Assembly: GCF_013401435.1 (NCBI RefSeq) | Contig: NZ_JACBGN010000017.1 | Location: 1 to 53,165 of the forward strand | Length of the DNA: 53,165 bases | Source: Streptomyces sp. BR123 | GTDB lineage: Bacteria > Actinomycetota > Actinomycetes > Streptomycetales > Streptomycetaceae | Direction: 5' to 3' | Part shown: piece by piece, positions 34,593-44,208 of the stretch | How the letters are laid out: the number at the start of each line of letters is the position of its first letter | Numbering within the stretch: the first letter of the stretch is position 1 | Position numbers and translations under genes: made by a program | The notes under the pieces: generated by a model | Database searches by the model: none | What the model was told of the DNA's origin: nothing | Seen by the model: only the letters and a program-made list of their open reading frames with translations

Positions 34593-35795
34593 TCAGGCCC
34601 CCGCGGCGACGAGTGCGTCCGCGGGGTCGTTGAGCGGCTGGGGCATGCCCGTGAGGTCCATGACGAAGAGCGGTATCCGCAGCTCGTCGGCGCGGGCGCG
34701 GGCCTCCTGCGTGTATCCGGCGAGTGCGAAGTAGACGGCGGCCGCCGAGGCCGTCAGCCCGTTCAGCCAGACGCACTCCACCGCCCGCAGCCCGGCGGGC
34801 GCGGTGGTCGGGTCCACCTGGGCGACGAGGCCGGGAGCCCGCAGGTCCACGGCTGCCGTGGGGATCGGGCGGCCGTCGGGTTGGCGGACGTCCCGGAAGC
34901 CGAGCCAGCGCAGGTAGAGCGCGGCCGTGGCCACCGCGTCCCGGGCGGTGCGGATGGCCATCGGGCGGAAGGGCGGCCGAGGCGCCCGCGGCGCCGGCGC
35001 TGCTCCGCCGGGCTGCTGCGGGCGGTACGGGCCCGCCGGGCCGGTGGCCCGCAGCGGATGGGCGGCCGACAGGGAGCCGTCGGCGGCGGAGGCGCCGTCG
35101 GCGCCGGGGGCGGACGGTGACGTGGCGGCGTTCGGGGAGCCGGCCGTCGCCGCCTCGGGAGCCCCGGCCGGGATGTTCGACGCCGCCCGGGTGTCCGCCG
35201 CCTGGGAGTCGGCTGCTCGGGAGTCGGCTGCTCGGGAGTCGGCCCGGGAGTCGGTTGCTCGGGAGTCGGCCGATCGGCCGTCCGCAGACTGGAGATCCGC
35301 TGACCGGTGGTCCGCAGACCGGAAATCCGCCGCTCGGGAGTCGCCCGACCGGAGGTCCGCAGGTCGGAGGAGGTCCGCCGACCGGGAGCCGGGGCCCCGG
35401 AAGTCCGTGTCGAAGCCGGAGGCCTGCCGGTCCGCCGCCTCCGATGCTTCGGCAGGCCCCGGCGGCCCTGGCGACGCAGGCGGCCTCATCCGCCCCAGCA
35501 GCCCCCTCGCCTCCTCCAGCCCCACCGGATCCAAGGGATGCACCGGAATCCGGACCACCGTCCCGCACGAGCCGCAGCCCATCTCGGGCTGCGGCCACTC
35601 GCTCACCAGTCCGCAGACCCCGCACCGCGCAGCCACCCACGAGTCCGACCAGGTCCGGTGCTCCAGCGGCACGGGCGGCGCCGTCAGGTCCAGCGGCAGG
35701 GCGGCCGGGCTCCCGCAGGCGCAGGGGAACACCGGGGCGGCGTAACTGCTCTCGTCCAGGCACACCGGACAGCGCACCGGCACCGCTTCCCTCAT
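34593..35795 (-). CDS. Zinc-ribbon / low-complexity / restriction-endonuclease-like fold protein
   Basis: 400 residues in three parts. Residues 1-90 carry several CxxC pairs (CPVC, CAC, CGVC, CGSC), a double zinc ribbon. About 110-240 is a low-complexity Arg/Ser/Ala/Asp repeat (RSAD, SRAAD units), encoded by near-identical short repeats around 35190-35400. The C-terminal 120 residues (YLRWLGFRDV, AAVDLRAPGLVAQVD, YFALAGYTQEARARADEL) look like an Mrr-type nuclease fold. The usual Q-x-K is Q-V-D here, so catalysis is doubtful. ATG 35795. Function unknown; nucleic-acid binding is inferred. Confidence 0.7.
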   Translation of the reverse strand: MREAVPVRCPVCLDESSYAAPVFPCACGSPAALPLDLTAPPVPLEHRTWSDSWVAARCGVCGLVSEWPQPEMGCGSCGTVVRIPVHPLDPVGLEEARGLLGRMRPPASPGPPGPAEASEAADRQASGFDTDFRGPGSRSADLLRPADLRSGDSRAADFRSADHRSADLQSADGRSADSRATDSRADSRAADSRAADSQAADTRAASNIPAGAPEAATAGSPNAATSPSAPGADGASAADGSLSAAHPLRATGPAGPYRPQQPGGAAPAPRAPRPPFRPMAIRTARDAVATAALYLRWLGFRDVRQPDGRPIPTAAVDLRAPGLVAQVDPTTAPAGLRAVECVWLNGLTASAAAVYFALAGYTQEARARADELRIPLFVMDLTGMPQPLNDPADALVAAGA

Positions 35796-35954
35796 GGACC
35801 CCGACCCCCTCCGTCGCTGTGCGTGGATCCATGGTCCACCACCTGCGACCGCCGCCGCGACGGCCTCGGCGATTTTCCGTCCTGCCGAACTCCATTTGTG
35901 CAACCCGCATCCACGGGACGCGGCTTTTGGTGGGTTCCGGGGTGCCGAACCGCC

Positions 35955-36023
35955 TTGACGCACACGAAGCGGCCCCCTTAGTTTGTTTCGCATAACAGAA
36001 TATGACTTCCGCATTGCGGAAGT
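35955..36023 (+). promoter_or_regulatory. gcl promoter and downstream palindromic operator
   Basis: -35 TTGACG (35955-35960), an 18-bp spacer and -10 TAGTTT (35979-35984). Downstream lies the palindrome ACTTCCGCATTGCGGAAGT (36005-36023). The core TTCCG-N5-CGGAA recurs at hyi and catalase. In Streptomyces coelicolor the IclR-type regulator AllR controls the allantoin/glyoxylate genes through a 15-nt palindrome; I infer that this is the same kind of site. Confidence 0.65.
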
Positions 36024-36054
36024 AGTCTGACCGCCGGACCGCCAGGAGTACTCG

Positions 36055-37842
<1,788 letters not shown>

Positions 37843-37880
37843 TCGGCCTGCCTGACCGGAAGGTCGGGCGGGAACGGTAC

Positions 37881-37927
37881 GCGAACGGCCCCCGCCCCTC
37901 CCGCGAGGAGGGACGGGGGTCGTTCGC
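37881..37927. terminator. Bidirectional hairpin between gcl and the TetR gene
   Basis: GCGAACG at 37881-37887 pairs with CGTTCGC at 37921-37927, and the inner CCCCCG and CCCTCC blocks pair with GGAGGG and CGGGGG, giving a long GC-rich stem between convergent genes. Confidence 0.75.
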
Positions 37928-37942
37928 GTGCGGACGTGCGTC

Positions 37943-38521
37943 CTACCGGCGGGGGCCGAGCTCCGCCTCGACCGCGCCGGCCAGCAGCTCGCGGGCCCGC
38001 GTCACGTCGAGCGAACCGCTCAGCCAGCGCCCGCTGAGCCCCTCCACGAGGGCGGTCAGCCGCTCGGCGACGTCCAGCGGCTCGACCCGCGGATCGGCCA
38101 GGCCGACCGCCTGCGCGTCCGCGACGAGCTCGGCGGTGTCCCGGACCCAGTCGCCGGTGGACCCGACGAGGTTCGCGCGCAGACTGGCGTCGAAGACGGC
38201 ACTGGCCCGCAGCTCGCCCCAGGCGATGCTGTTGTCGCGGACCGCGTCGGTCTCCTGGAGCTCGCTCAACAGCAGTCGCAGCAGGGCGTCCCGGACGTCC
38301 TGCGCGCCCCCCAGCGCCTCCTCCGTGTAGCCGACGGCGCGGTCGTTGACAAAGGCGAGGGTGCGTTGGACCAGCCCCGCGCGGTCCTTGAAGTGGTAGT
38401 AGATCAGCGCGGTGGACACGCCGGCCTCGGCGGCCAGGTCCTCGACGCGGAGTCCCCTGATGCCGCTGCGCGCAATGACGCGTACGGCTGCTTCCAAGAT
38501 CAACGCCTGGCGGTCGGTCAC
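37943..38521 (-). CDS. TetR-family transcriptional regulator
   Basis: 192 residues. The HTH is IRGLRVEDLAAEAGVSTALI followed by YYHFKDRAGLVQRTL near 22-52, the TetR standard. The C-terminal ligand/dimer domain has WGELRASAVFD and LDVAERLTALVEGLSGRWL, like BetI/RutR-type members. It probably represses its own gene through the 20-bp palindrome upstream. Convergent with gcl; whether it controls purine or glyoxylate genes is not shown. Confidence 0.9.
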   Translation of the reverse strand: MTDRQALILEAAVRVIARSGIRGLRVEDLAAEAGVSTALIYYHFKDRAGLVQRTLAFVNDRAVGYTEEALGGAQDVRDALLRLLLSELQETDAVRDNSIAWGELRASAVFDASLRANLVGSTGDWVRDTAELVADAQAVGLADPRVEPLDVAERLTALVEGLSGRWLSGSLDVTRARELLAGAVEAELGPRR

Positions 38522-38551
38522 GGTCGAGTGCTACCCCTCGGACGATCGGCT

Positions 38552-38571
38552 CTGACTGATCATTCAGTCAG
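38552..38571. promoter_or_regulatory. Palindromic operator of the TetR gene
   Basis: CTGACTGATCATTCAGTCAG: 8-bp arms around TCAT, 30 bp upstream of the TetR start, in the usual place for autorepression. It has the TGACTGA/TCAGTCA form known for TetR sites. Confidence 0.7.
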
Positions 38572-38754
38572 CAGTCACGATAGCGCCGTGCCGTCCTGAC
38601 CGAATTCCCGGTCAGGCGCTGCCCGGCCGACCGGGAATCCGGTCAGGCACGCAGGTCCTCGACCTGCACCGACAGCTGCGTCCGCGCCGCGGCCAGCCGT
38701 ACGAGGAGGTCCGCGGCCGACCGTCCCGCCGCCGCGAACCTCCCCCGGGCAAGG

Positions 38755-38798
38755 CGAAGCGCCGGGTTCACGGGACCGTCCGTGAACCCGGCGCTTCG
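38755..38798. terminator. Perfect 19-bp hairpin
   Basis: Arms 38755-38773 and 38780-38798 (CGAAGCGCCGGGTTCACGG and its complement) with a six-base loop GACCGT. No U-run follows, as is usual in Streptomyces. It lies about 230 bp upstream of the TetR gene and about 380 bp downstream of catalase, so which transcript it ends is unclear; an unseen small gene or RNA is possible. Confidence 0.6.
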
Positions 38799-39080
38799 GG
38801 TGTGACCGCCCGACGGTGCGAGGCTGGCGCGACAGGACGTTCGCACCGCCGGGCGGAGTGTGGGGGAGGGAGGTGGTGTTCCCGGTCCGTGCGGGGGACC
38901 CTGTGCGCGGCCCCTGCGCGGCCGCGGAGAGCGGCGGGGGACCGTGGCGGTCGGCGACGGGCACTCCGGCTCCGTCTCCCTCAGGTCAAGAGACGGGCCT
39001 TGGTGCCCATGACCACCGCACTGGCTCGCACGCCCGCCACGGTCCTCACGCGGCGCCGGCCCCATGGGTCGGCGCGGTCT

Positions 39081-39124
39081 GCCCGTACTGCGGACCACCC
39101 CTCATCCGGGTCCGCAGTACGGGC
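39081..39124 (-). terminator. Terminator hairpin downstream of catalase
   Basis: GCCCGTACTGCGGACC (39081-39096) pairs perfectly with GGTCCGCAGTACGGGC (39109-39124), 12-base loop, about 50 bp after the catalase stop. Confidence 0.75.
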
Positions 39125-39176
39125 CCGGCACCCGGAGCCGGACCTCCCGCCCGGCTCCCGGCGCAGCTTGCGGCTC

Positions 39177-40634
39177 TCAGCCCTCGCGCAGTGCGCGGAC
39201 GGCCTCCTCGACGCGCTTGCCGTAGTCGGCGTCCGCGGCGTGGAAGTGAGCCAGGTTCTTCTCGATGACGTCCTCGCGGGAGACCTGGGAGAGGCCGCCG
39301 GCGATGTTCGCCACCAGGCGCTCCTTCTCGGCCTCCGACATCAGGCGGTAGAGCTCGCCGGCCTGGAAGAAGTCGTCGTCCTTGGTGTGGAGCGGGGCCG
39401 GGTGGGTGCCCGTGTAGCCGGAAACGGCCTTCGGCGCGCCGAGGGCGAGGCCGGTCTCGGCCGGGCCCCGGTACGAGTTGGGCTCGTAGTTCTTGTCGGT
39501 ACGGGCGCCGTTGCGGGTGGCCATGAAGCCGTCGCGGCCGTAATTGTCCGCCGCGGTCCCCTTCGGGGCGTTGACCGGCAGCTGGGTGTGGTTCACGCCG
39601 AGGCGGTAGCGCTGGGCGTCGGCGTACGCGAACAGGCGGCCCTGGAGCATCTTGTCAGGGGAGGCGGTGATGCCCGGGACGAAGTTGTTCGGGGAGAAGG
39701 CGGACTGCTCGACCTCGGCGAACACGTTGTCCGGGTTGCGGTCGAGGACCAGGCGGCCCACGCGCTGCAGCGGGTAGTCGCCGTGCGGCCACACCTTCGT
39801 CAGGTCGAACGGGTTGAAGCGGTAGTCCGCGGCCTCGGCGGCCGGCATGATCTGGACGTAGAGGGTCCAGGACGGGTACACGCCGCGCTCGATGGCCTGG
39901 AGCAGGTCGGTCTGGTGCGAGTTGGCGTCCTTGCCCGCGAGTTCGGCGCCCTGCTCGGAGGACAGGCAGCGGATGCCCTGGTTCGTCTTGAAGTGGTACT
40001 TGACGAAGAAGGCCTCGCCCTTGTCGTTCGTCCACTGGTAGGTGTGCGAGCCGTAGCCGTTCATGTGGCGGTACGAGGCCGGTATGCCGCGGTCGCCCAT
40101 CAGCCAGGTGATCTGGTGCGTCGCCTCGGGTGCGTGCGCCCAGAAGTCCCAGACGTTGTCCGCCTCCTGCCTGCCCGTGAACGGGTCGCGCTTCTGGGAG
40201 TGGATGAAGTCGGGGAACTTGATCGGGTCCTTGATGAAGAACACCGGGGTGTTGTTGCCGACGAGGTCGTAATTGCCCTCTTCCGTGTAGAACTTCAGCG
40301 CGAAGCCGCGCGGGTCGCGGACCGCGTCGGCGCCGCCGAGCGAGTCGGCCACGGTGGAGAACCGCAGGAAGGTCTCGGTCTTCTTGCCGACCGTGTCGAG
40401 GAAGGCGGCGCTGGTGTAGGTGGTGACGTCGTCGGTCACCTCGAAGTAGCCGTACGCAGCCGAGCCGCGCGCGTGCACCACACGCTCCGGGATGCGCTCA
40501 CGGTTGAAGCGGGCGAGCTTCTCGAGGAGCTGCTGGTCCTGGATCAGGAGCGGGCCACCGACGCCGGCGGTGGCGGAGTTCTGGTTGTCGGCGACCGGGG
40601 CGCCGGACTCGGTCGTCAGCGTGCGCTTCGACAT
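39177..40634 (-). CDS. katA: Monofunctional haem catalase
   Basis: 485 residues (small-subunit clade). Active-site His in RVVHARGSAAYGYFE near residue 60, Asn in EEGNYDLVGNNTP near 130, proximal Tyr in RLFAYADAQRYRLG near 345. Degrades H2O2. ATG 40634 follows GGAAGG; an upstream in-frame ATG (40682) lies in the operator/promoter zone and is unlikely. It sits beside glxR/hyi and shares a promoter element with the uraD-urate oxidase operon. Urate oxidase makes H2O2, so this catalase is probably dedicated to purine breakdown. Confidence 0.95.
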   Translation of the reverse strand: MSKRTLTTESGAPVADNQNSATAGVGGPLLIQDQQLLEKLARFNRERIPERVVHARGSAAYGYFEVTDDVTTYTSAAFLDTVGKKTETFLRFSTVADSLGGADAVRDPRGFALKFYTEEGNYDLVGNNTPVFFIKDPIKFPDFIHSQKRDPFTGRQEADNVWDFWAHAPEATHQITWLMGDRGIPASYRHMNGYGSHTYQWTNDKGEAFFVKYHFKTNQGIRCLSSEQGAELAGKDANSHQTDLLQAIERGVYPSWTLYVQIMPAAEAADYRFNPFDLTKVWPHGDYPLQRVGRLVLDRNPDNVFAEVEQSAFSPNNFVPGITASPDKMLQGRLFAYADAQRYRLGVNHTQLPVNAPKGTAADNYGRDGFMATRNGARTDKNYEPNSYRGPAETGLALGAPKAVSGYTGTHPAPLHTKDDDFFQAGELYRLMSEAEKERLVANIAGGLSQVSREDVIEKNLAHFHAADADYGKRVEEAVRALREG

Positions 40635-40673
40635 GGTGACCTTCCGTACGGGAAACTGCTGACGGAAAGCGTT

Positions 40674-40730
40674 TTCCGTCATGCGGAACAGCCTAGGATT
40701 GGGCCGATCGCAGCGTCAACAGTTTGTTGA
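40674..40730 (-). promoter_or_regulatory. Catalase promoter with two operators
   Basis: Minus strand: -35 TTGACG (40714-40719), 18-bp spacer, -10 TAGGCT (40690-40695). The palindrome TCAACA-N3-TGTTGA (40716-40730) overlaps the -35. TTCCGTCATGCGGAA (40674-40688), the gcl/hyi-type site, overlaps the likely start of transcription. Just downstream is a further palindrome GACGGAAAGCGTTTTCCGTC (40661-40680). The -35 block TTCAACAAACTGTTGACG matches the uraD promoter at all but one position. Confidence 0.75.
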
Positions 40731-40862
40731 ACAAACGTGGAGAGAGGTGATCCGGACGGTGCCGGCGCCTGGGCGCGACAGGACAGTTGTCGGCACCGGC
40801 ACCGTCCGGAAACTCGGACCCCCGGTGGCAGGGGGGAGGGTGGCCCGCTCGGCCAGGCCGTC

Positions 40863-40916
40863 GGATCCGTCAGGCCCGTCGGATCCGTCAGGCCCTTCAG
40901 GCCCGTCGGGCCCGTC
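40863..40916. repeat. Short tandem repeats just downstream of glxR
   Basis: Two 18-bp units GGATCCGTCAGGCCC(G/T)TC (40863-40880 and 40881-40898) followed by a diverged AGGCCCGTCGGGCCCGTC. They lie between the glxR stop and the catalase promoter and reach the last codon of glxR. Confidence 0.7.
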
Positions 40917-41808
40917 AGACCCGGTCGCCGGAGAGGCGCTCGACGGCGCGCAGCAGGGCCGAGTGGTCCAGGCCGCCGTCGCCTTGGGCGCGCAGCGAGG
41001 CGACGAGCTGGGCGACGACCGTGCCGACCGGGAGGGCCGCACCGACATTGCGGGCGGCGTCGGTGACGATGCCCATGTCCTTGTGGTGCAGGTCGATCCG
41101 GAAGCCGGGCCTGAAGTCGCGGTTCAGGAAGTTGTCCTTCTTGCGGGTCAGCACGGTGGAGCCGGCCAGGCCGCCGTTCAGGACGTCCAGGGCGGCCGCC
41201 AGGTCCACGCCGGACTTCTCCAGGAAGACCACGGCCTCGGCGCACGCCTGGATGTTGACGGCGACGATGAGCTGGTTGGCGGCCTTGACCGTCTGGCCGG
41301 AGCCGTGCGGGCCGCACAGGACGATGGTCCTGCCGAGGGCCTGGAGGATCGGCAGGGCCGCGTCGAAGTCGGCCTGCTCGCCGCCCACCATGATCGACAG
41401 TACGGCCTCGATCGCGCCGGCCTCACCGCCGGAGACGGGGGCGTCGATGACGCGGATGCCCTTCTCCTCGGCGTTCTTCGCCAGGTCGACGGAGGTCTGC
41501 GGGGTGATCGACGACATGTCGATGACCAGCGCGCCGGACCTCGCGTTCTCCAGGATGCCTTCGGGGCCGTAGGCGATGGCCTCGACCTGCGGGGAGGCCG
41601 GCACCATCGTGATGATCACATCGGCGTCCTCGACGGCCTCGGCGATGGAGCCCGCCGCGGTGCCGCCGGCCGCCGCGAGGCGGTCCAGCTTGTCCTGCTC
41701 CAGGGTGTAGCCGGTGACCGCGTAGCCGGCCTTCAGCAGGTTCTCGGACATGGGGGAGCCCATGATGCCGAGACCGATCCACGCAATCTTGGGGAGGTCG
41801 TTGCTCAT
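40915..41808 (-). CDS. glxR: Tartronate semialdehyde reductase
   Basis: 297 residues of the beta-hydroxyacid dehydrogenase family. NAD(P)-binding IAWIGLGIMGSPMSENLL at 9-26; DMSSITPQTS near 96; substrate-binding PVSGGEAGAIEA near 119; catalytic Lys in GSGQTVKAANQLIV near 170. Reduces the Gcl product tartronate semialdehyde to glycerate. It follows hyi on the same strand after 116 bp, probably one transcript from the hyi promoter. Confidence 0.93.
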   Translation of the reverse strand: MSNDLPKIAWIGLGIMGSPMSENLLKAGYAVTGYTLEQDKLDRLAAAGGTAAGSIAEAVEDADVIITMVPASPQVEAIAYGPEGILENARSGALVIDMSSITPQTSVDLAKNAEEKGIRVIDAPVSGGEAGAIEAVLSIMVGGEQADFDAALPILQALGRTIVLCGPHGSGQTVKAANQLIVAVNIQACAEAVVFLEKSGVDLAAALDVLNGGLAGSTVLTRKKDNFLNRDFRPGFRIDLHHKDMGIVTDAARNVGAALPVGTVVAQLVASLRAQGDGGLDHSALLRAVERLSGDRV

Positions 41809-41924
41809 TGTGACGGGGTCCTTCTCTGAAAAGCTCTGGAAGCTGCGTACGAAAAGTGGCGGGCGAGCCCGGGGGAAACTCCGGACTTCGTCCTCTTGTG
41901 TGCGGCTACCGGGCGGCTGTGCGG

Positions 41925-42758
41925 CTACCGGGCGGCGCGGGCCCCGGCCGGCAGCCAGTCGAAGGACGCGGCGGCGTTCCCGGCCTTGTACTCCAGGCCG
42001 ACGAAGCCCCGGTAGCCGGCCTTCTCCAGCTGGTCGAGGAGGTTCTCCAGGGGCAGTTCGCCGGTGCCCGGGGCGCCCCGGCCCGGCTTGTCCGCGATCT
42101 GGACGTGGCCGGTCTTGGCGGCGTACTTTTCGATGACCTCCGAGGGGTCCTCGCCGTTCATCGCCAGGTGGTAGAGGTCCAGCAGGAGCTTGGCGTTCCC
42201 GAGGCCGGTCGCCTCGTTCACCTTGTCCACGACCTCGATCGCGGACGGCGCGCTCACCAGCGGGTAGAGCGGCGACTCGGGCTTGTTCAGCGTCTCGATC
42301 AGCAGGATCGCGCCGATCCGGTCCGCGGCGCGGGCCGCGATCGCCAGGTTCTCCAGGGCGAGTTCGTCCTGGACGGCCGGGTCCACACCCTCGACACGGT
42401 TGCCGTAGAGCGCGTTCAGCGCCCTGCAGCCGACGGAGGCGGCGAAGCCCGCCGCGACCTCGATGTTGGCGCGGAACCGGTCCGACTCCTCGCCGGGTAC
42501 GGAGACCGCGCCGCGGTCGGGGCCGGGGAGCCGCCCCGCGTAGAAGTTCAGGCCCACCAGCCGGGTGCCCGCGTCCTCAAGGGCCTTCTTGAGGGCGTCG
42601 AGCTCCTCCTGGGCAGGGGTGGGGGTGTCGATCCAGGGCCACCACAGCTCGACCGCGGTGAAGCCCGCCGCCGCGGCGGCCGCGGGGCGCTCCAGAAGCG
42701 GGAGTTCCGTGAAGAGGATCGACAGGTTCACATCGAAGCGCTGGTCCGTGTATCCCAT
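41925..42758 (-). CDS. hyi: Hydroxypyruvate isomerase
   Basis: 277 residues, a TIM-barrel sugar-phosphate-isomerase-type protein. Starts RFDVNLSILFTELPLLERP, then GFTAVELWWPW, ILLIETLNK (metal-binding Glu), LLLDLYHLAMNGE (Asp, His) and GLEYKAG near the end. Interconverts hydroxypyruvate and tartronate semialdehyde. First gene of hyi-glxR. The end of the gene (GTAGCCGC region) is duplicated as a 19-bp direct repeat around 41899-41936. The operator at 42774-42788 lies just upstream. Confidence 0.93.
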   Translation of the reverse strand: MGYTDQRFDVNLSILFTELPLLERPAAAAAAGFTAVELWWPWIDTPTPAQEELDALKKALEDAGTRLVGLNFYAGRLPGPDRGAVSVPGEESDRFRANIEVAAGFAASVGCRALNALYGNRVEGVDPAVQDELALENLAIAARAADRIGAILLIETLNKPESPLYPLVSAPSAIEVVDKVNEATGLGNAKLLLDLYHLAMNGEDPSEVIEKYAAKTGHVQIADKPGRGAPGTGELPLENLLDQLEKAGYRGFVGLEYKAGNAAASFDWLPAGARAAR

Positions 42759-42773
42759 GAGGGCGTGCGCTCC

Positions 42774-42838
42774 TTCCGTATTGCGGAAGTTTCTTTCTGC
42801 TTGATGGAAGACTGCATGGGCCGCCAGGGGGATGTCAA
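42774..42838 (-). promoter_or_regulatory. hyi-glxR promoter and AllR-like operator
   Basis: Minus strand: -35 TTGACA (42833-42838) with 18 bp to CAGTCT (42809-42814). Downstream is TTCCGTATTGCGGAA (42774-42788), nearly the gcl site, plus a degenerate second copy TTCTGCTTGATGGAA (42795-42809; 10 of 15 positions match) centred 21 bp away, about two helical turns. Confidence 0.65.
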
Positions 42839-42882
42839 GTGGGGCCTGCCGGAATTTCGGTACCTCGGGGTAGCTTGACCAG

Positions 42883-43134
42883 GTGCGATTGAGAGTGGAG
42901 TTCACGACCGAGCCCTTCGACCTCGAAGAGGCACCCGCCCATGCCGTGGCCGCGCGCGAGGTCATCCAGAAGGCGCAACTGGACGCGGTCGACGTCGGCC
43001 CGTTCGGCAACACCGCCGAGGGCGAGGCCGGCGAGGTGCTCCAGGCGGTGTCCGCGCTGCTGCGGGACTCGCTGCGGGCCGGGGCCACCCGCGTCTCCCT
43101 CCAGGTGAACGTGATCAGAGAGGGCCTCGAATGA
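42883..43134 (+). CDS. Small protein resembling the MTH1187/thiamine-binding fold
   Basis: 83 residues from GTG 42883. RLRVEFTTEPFDLEEAP, FGNTAEGEAGEVLQAVSALL and GATRVSLQVNV follow the pattern of the small ferredoxin-like MTH1187/YkoF-type family (strand, helix, G-x-x-x-EG, helix, R-V-S strand). No ribosome site is evident; it may be leaderless, divergent from hyi by 124 bp. It overlaps the HTH gene by four bases, so the two probably act together. Role unknown. Confidence 0.6.
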   Translation: MRLRVEFTTEPFDLEEAPAHAVAAREVIQKAQLDAVDVGPFGNTAEGEAGEVLQAVSALLRDSLRAGATRVSLQVNVIREGLE

Positions 43135-43514
43135 CCGAGCCTCGCGACCACCCGTTCGTCGCCGCGGTCAAGCCGCTGGTGGACGCGATGGGCGGGGTGC
43201 TGATGGATCCCTCCCAGGCCGAGCCCGACGACGTCGTGCTCGCCTGGGAGGGGCGGGACGTGCTCGCCGTGCGCCTGCCGCAGCTGGGCGAGTCCCTGGA
43301 CCGCATCCTCGCGGCGCTGGAGCGCCGCCACGGAATGCCTCTGGCGCAGCTGGACCGGAAGGCCAAGCAGGACGTCGTCCGGATACTGGAGGCGCGCGGC
43401 GCCTTCACCGTGCGCCACGGCGTCGAGACCGTGGCGAGTGCCCTCGGCGTCAGCCGCTTCACCGTTTACAACTACTTGAACAGGGAAAATCCCAACAAAA
43501 ACAACCAGGGGTGA
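43131..43514 (+). CDS. Small helix-turn-helix protein, candidate regulator of purine catabolism
   Basis: 127 residues. The C-terminal HTH reads VETVASALGVSRFTVYNYLN (about 99-118), a Fis/PucR-like C-terminal helix pair; just before it, LDRKAKQDVVRILEARGAF. The N-terminal 80 residues (VKPLVDAMGGVLMDP, VVLAWEGRDVLAVRLP) have no named domain for me. ATG overlaps the previous gene (ATGA). It lies immediately upstream of uraD and may act on the TCAACA-type site there; this is inference from position. Confidence 0.75.
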   Translation: MTEPRDHPFVAAVKPLVDAMGGVLMDPSQAEPDDVVLAWEGRDVLAVRLPQLGESLDRILAALERRHGMPLAQLDRKAKQDVVRILEARGAFTVRHGVETVASALGVSRFTVYNYLNRENPNKNNQG

Positions 43515-43584
43515 AACGGTCGTCACCCGTGGCCACGAGCCGCCGCCCGAATCAACCGGACGGCGGCTTTTGTGTCGGGGAAAT

Positions 43585-43626
43585 TTCAACAAAGTGTTGA
43601 CGTCGTGTTGCCGAGGGCGTTAGCTA
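43585..43626 (+). promoter_or_regulatory. uraD operon promoter with TCAACA-N3-TGTTGA operator
   Basis: The operator TCAACAAAGTGTTGA (43586-43600) overlaps the -35 TTGACG (43597-43602); an 18-bp spacer leads to TAGCTA (43621-43626). The block TTCAACAAAGTGTTGACG (43585-43602) differs from the catalase promoter at only one of 18 positions, with the same spacer length to the -10. Confidence 0.75.
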
Positions 43627-43693
43627 TGCGCAGCCCGTCAAGCAATCAGGCCACAGGCCACAGGCCAGAGGCCGCAGGCCACGGAGGCTTCCC

Positions 43694-44200
43694 GTGACTT
43701 CGAGTCCGACCCCGGGGCTTTCCCGGTTCAACGCCCTGGACGATGCAGCGGCCGCGGCCGAACTGCACGAGGTGTGCGCCAGCGCGGCCTGGGGCAGCAA
43801 GGTCCTCGCCCAACGCCCCTTCGCCGGCACCCCCGCTCTCTTCGCCGCGAGCGACGCCGCCATGGCGGAGCTCACCACGGCGGACCTGGAGGAGGCCATG
43901 GCCGGCCACCCCCCGATCGGCCGGCCGAAGCCGGGCGACCCGACCTCCGCCCGCGAGCAGCGGGGCATGGCCGGCGCCTCCGAGGAGCTCAGGGCCGAAC
44001 TGCTCGAACTCAACCTGGCCTACCAGGAGAAGTTCGGGCACGTCTTCCTGATCTGCGCGACCGGTGCGACCGGTGAACAGATGCGGGACGCGGTCGAGGT
44101 CCGGATCCGCAACACCGCCGAGGTCGAGCGGGAGATCGCCCGCGGAGAGCTCGTCAAGATCAACCGGATCCGTCTGAGCCGCCTCGTCGAAGGAGAGTGA
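43694..44200 (+). CDS. uraD: 2-oxo-4-hydroxy-4-carboxy-5-ureidoimidazoline decarboxylase
   Basis: 168 residues. Third step from urate to S-allantoin. FNALDDAAAAAELHEVCAS opens it, AGHPPIGRP near 75 holds the catalytic His, SAREQRGMAGAS the Glu/Gln region, and KFGHVFLICATG near 116 the conserved Phe-Gly. GTG 43694 is supported by the family N-terminus. First of uraD-uraH-urate oxidase, 8 and 6 bp apart. Confidence 0.93.
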   Translation: MTSSPTPGLSRFNALDDAAAAAELHEVCASAAWGSKVLAQRPFAGTPALFAASDAAMAELTTADLEEAMAGHPPIGRPKPGDPTSAREQRGMAGASEELRAELLELNLAYQEKFGHVFLICATGATGEQMRDAVEVRIRNTAEVEREIARGELVKINRIRLSRLVEGE

Positions 44201-44208
44201 CACGGCAC

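Larger units (their letters stand above)
38572..39176. other. Gene-free stretch with two hairpins between TetR and catalase
   Basis: About 605 bases. It holds the hairpins listed at 38755-38798 and 39081-39124. A few open frames exist but are Arg/Pro-rich and cross the hairpins. No tRNA or small protein was recognised. Confidence 0.5.
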
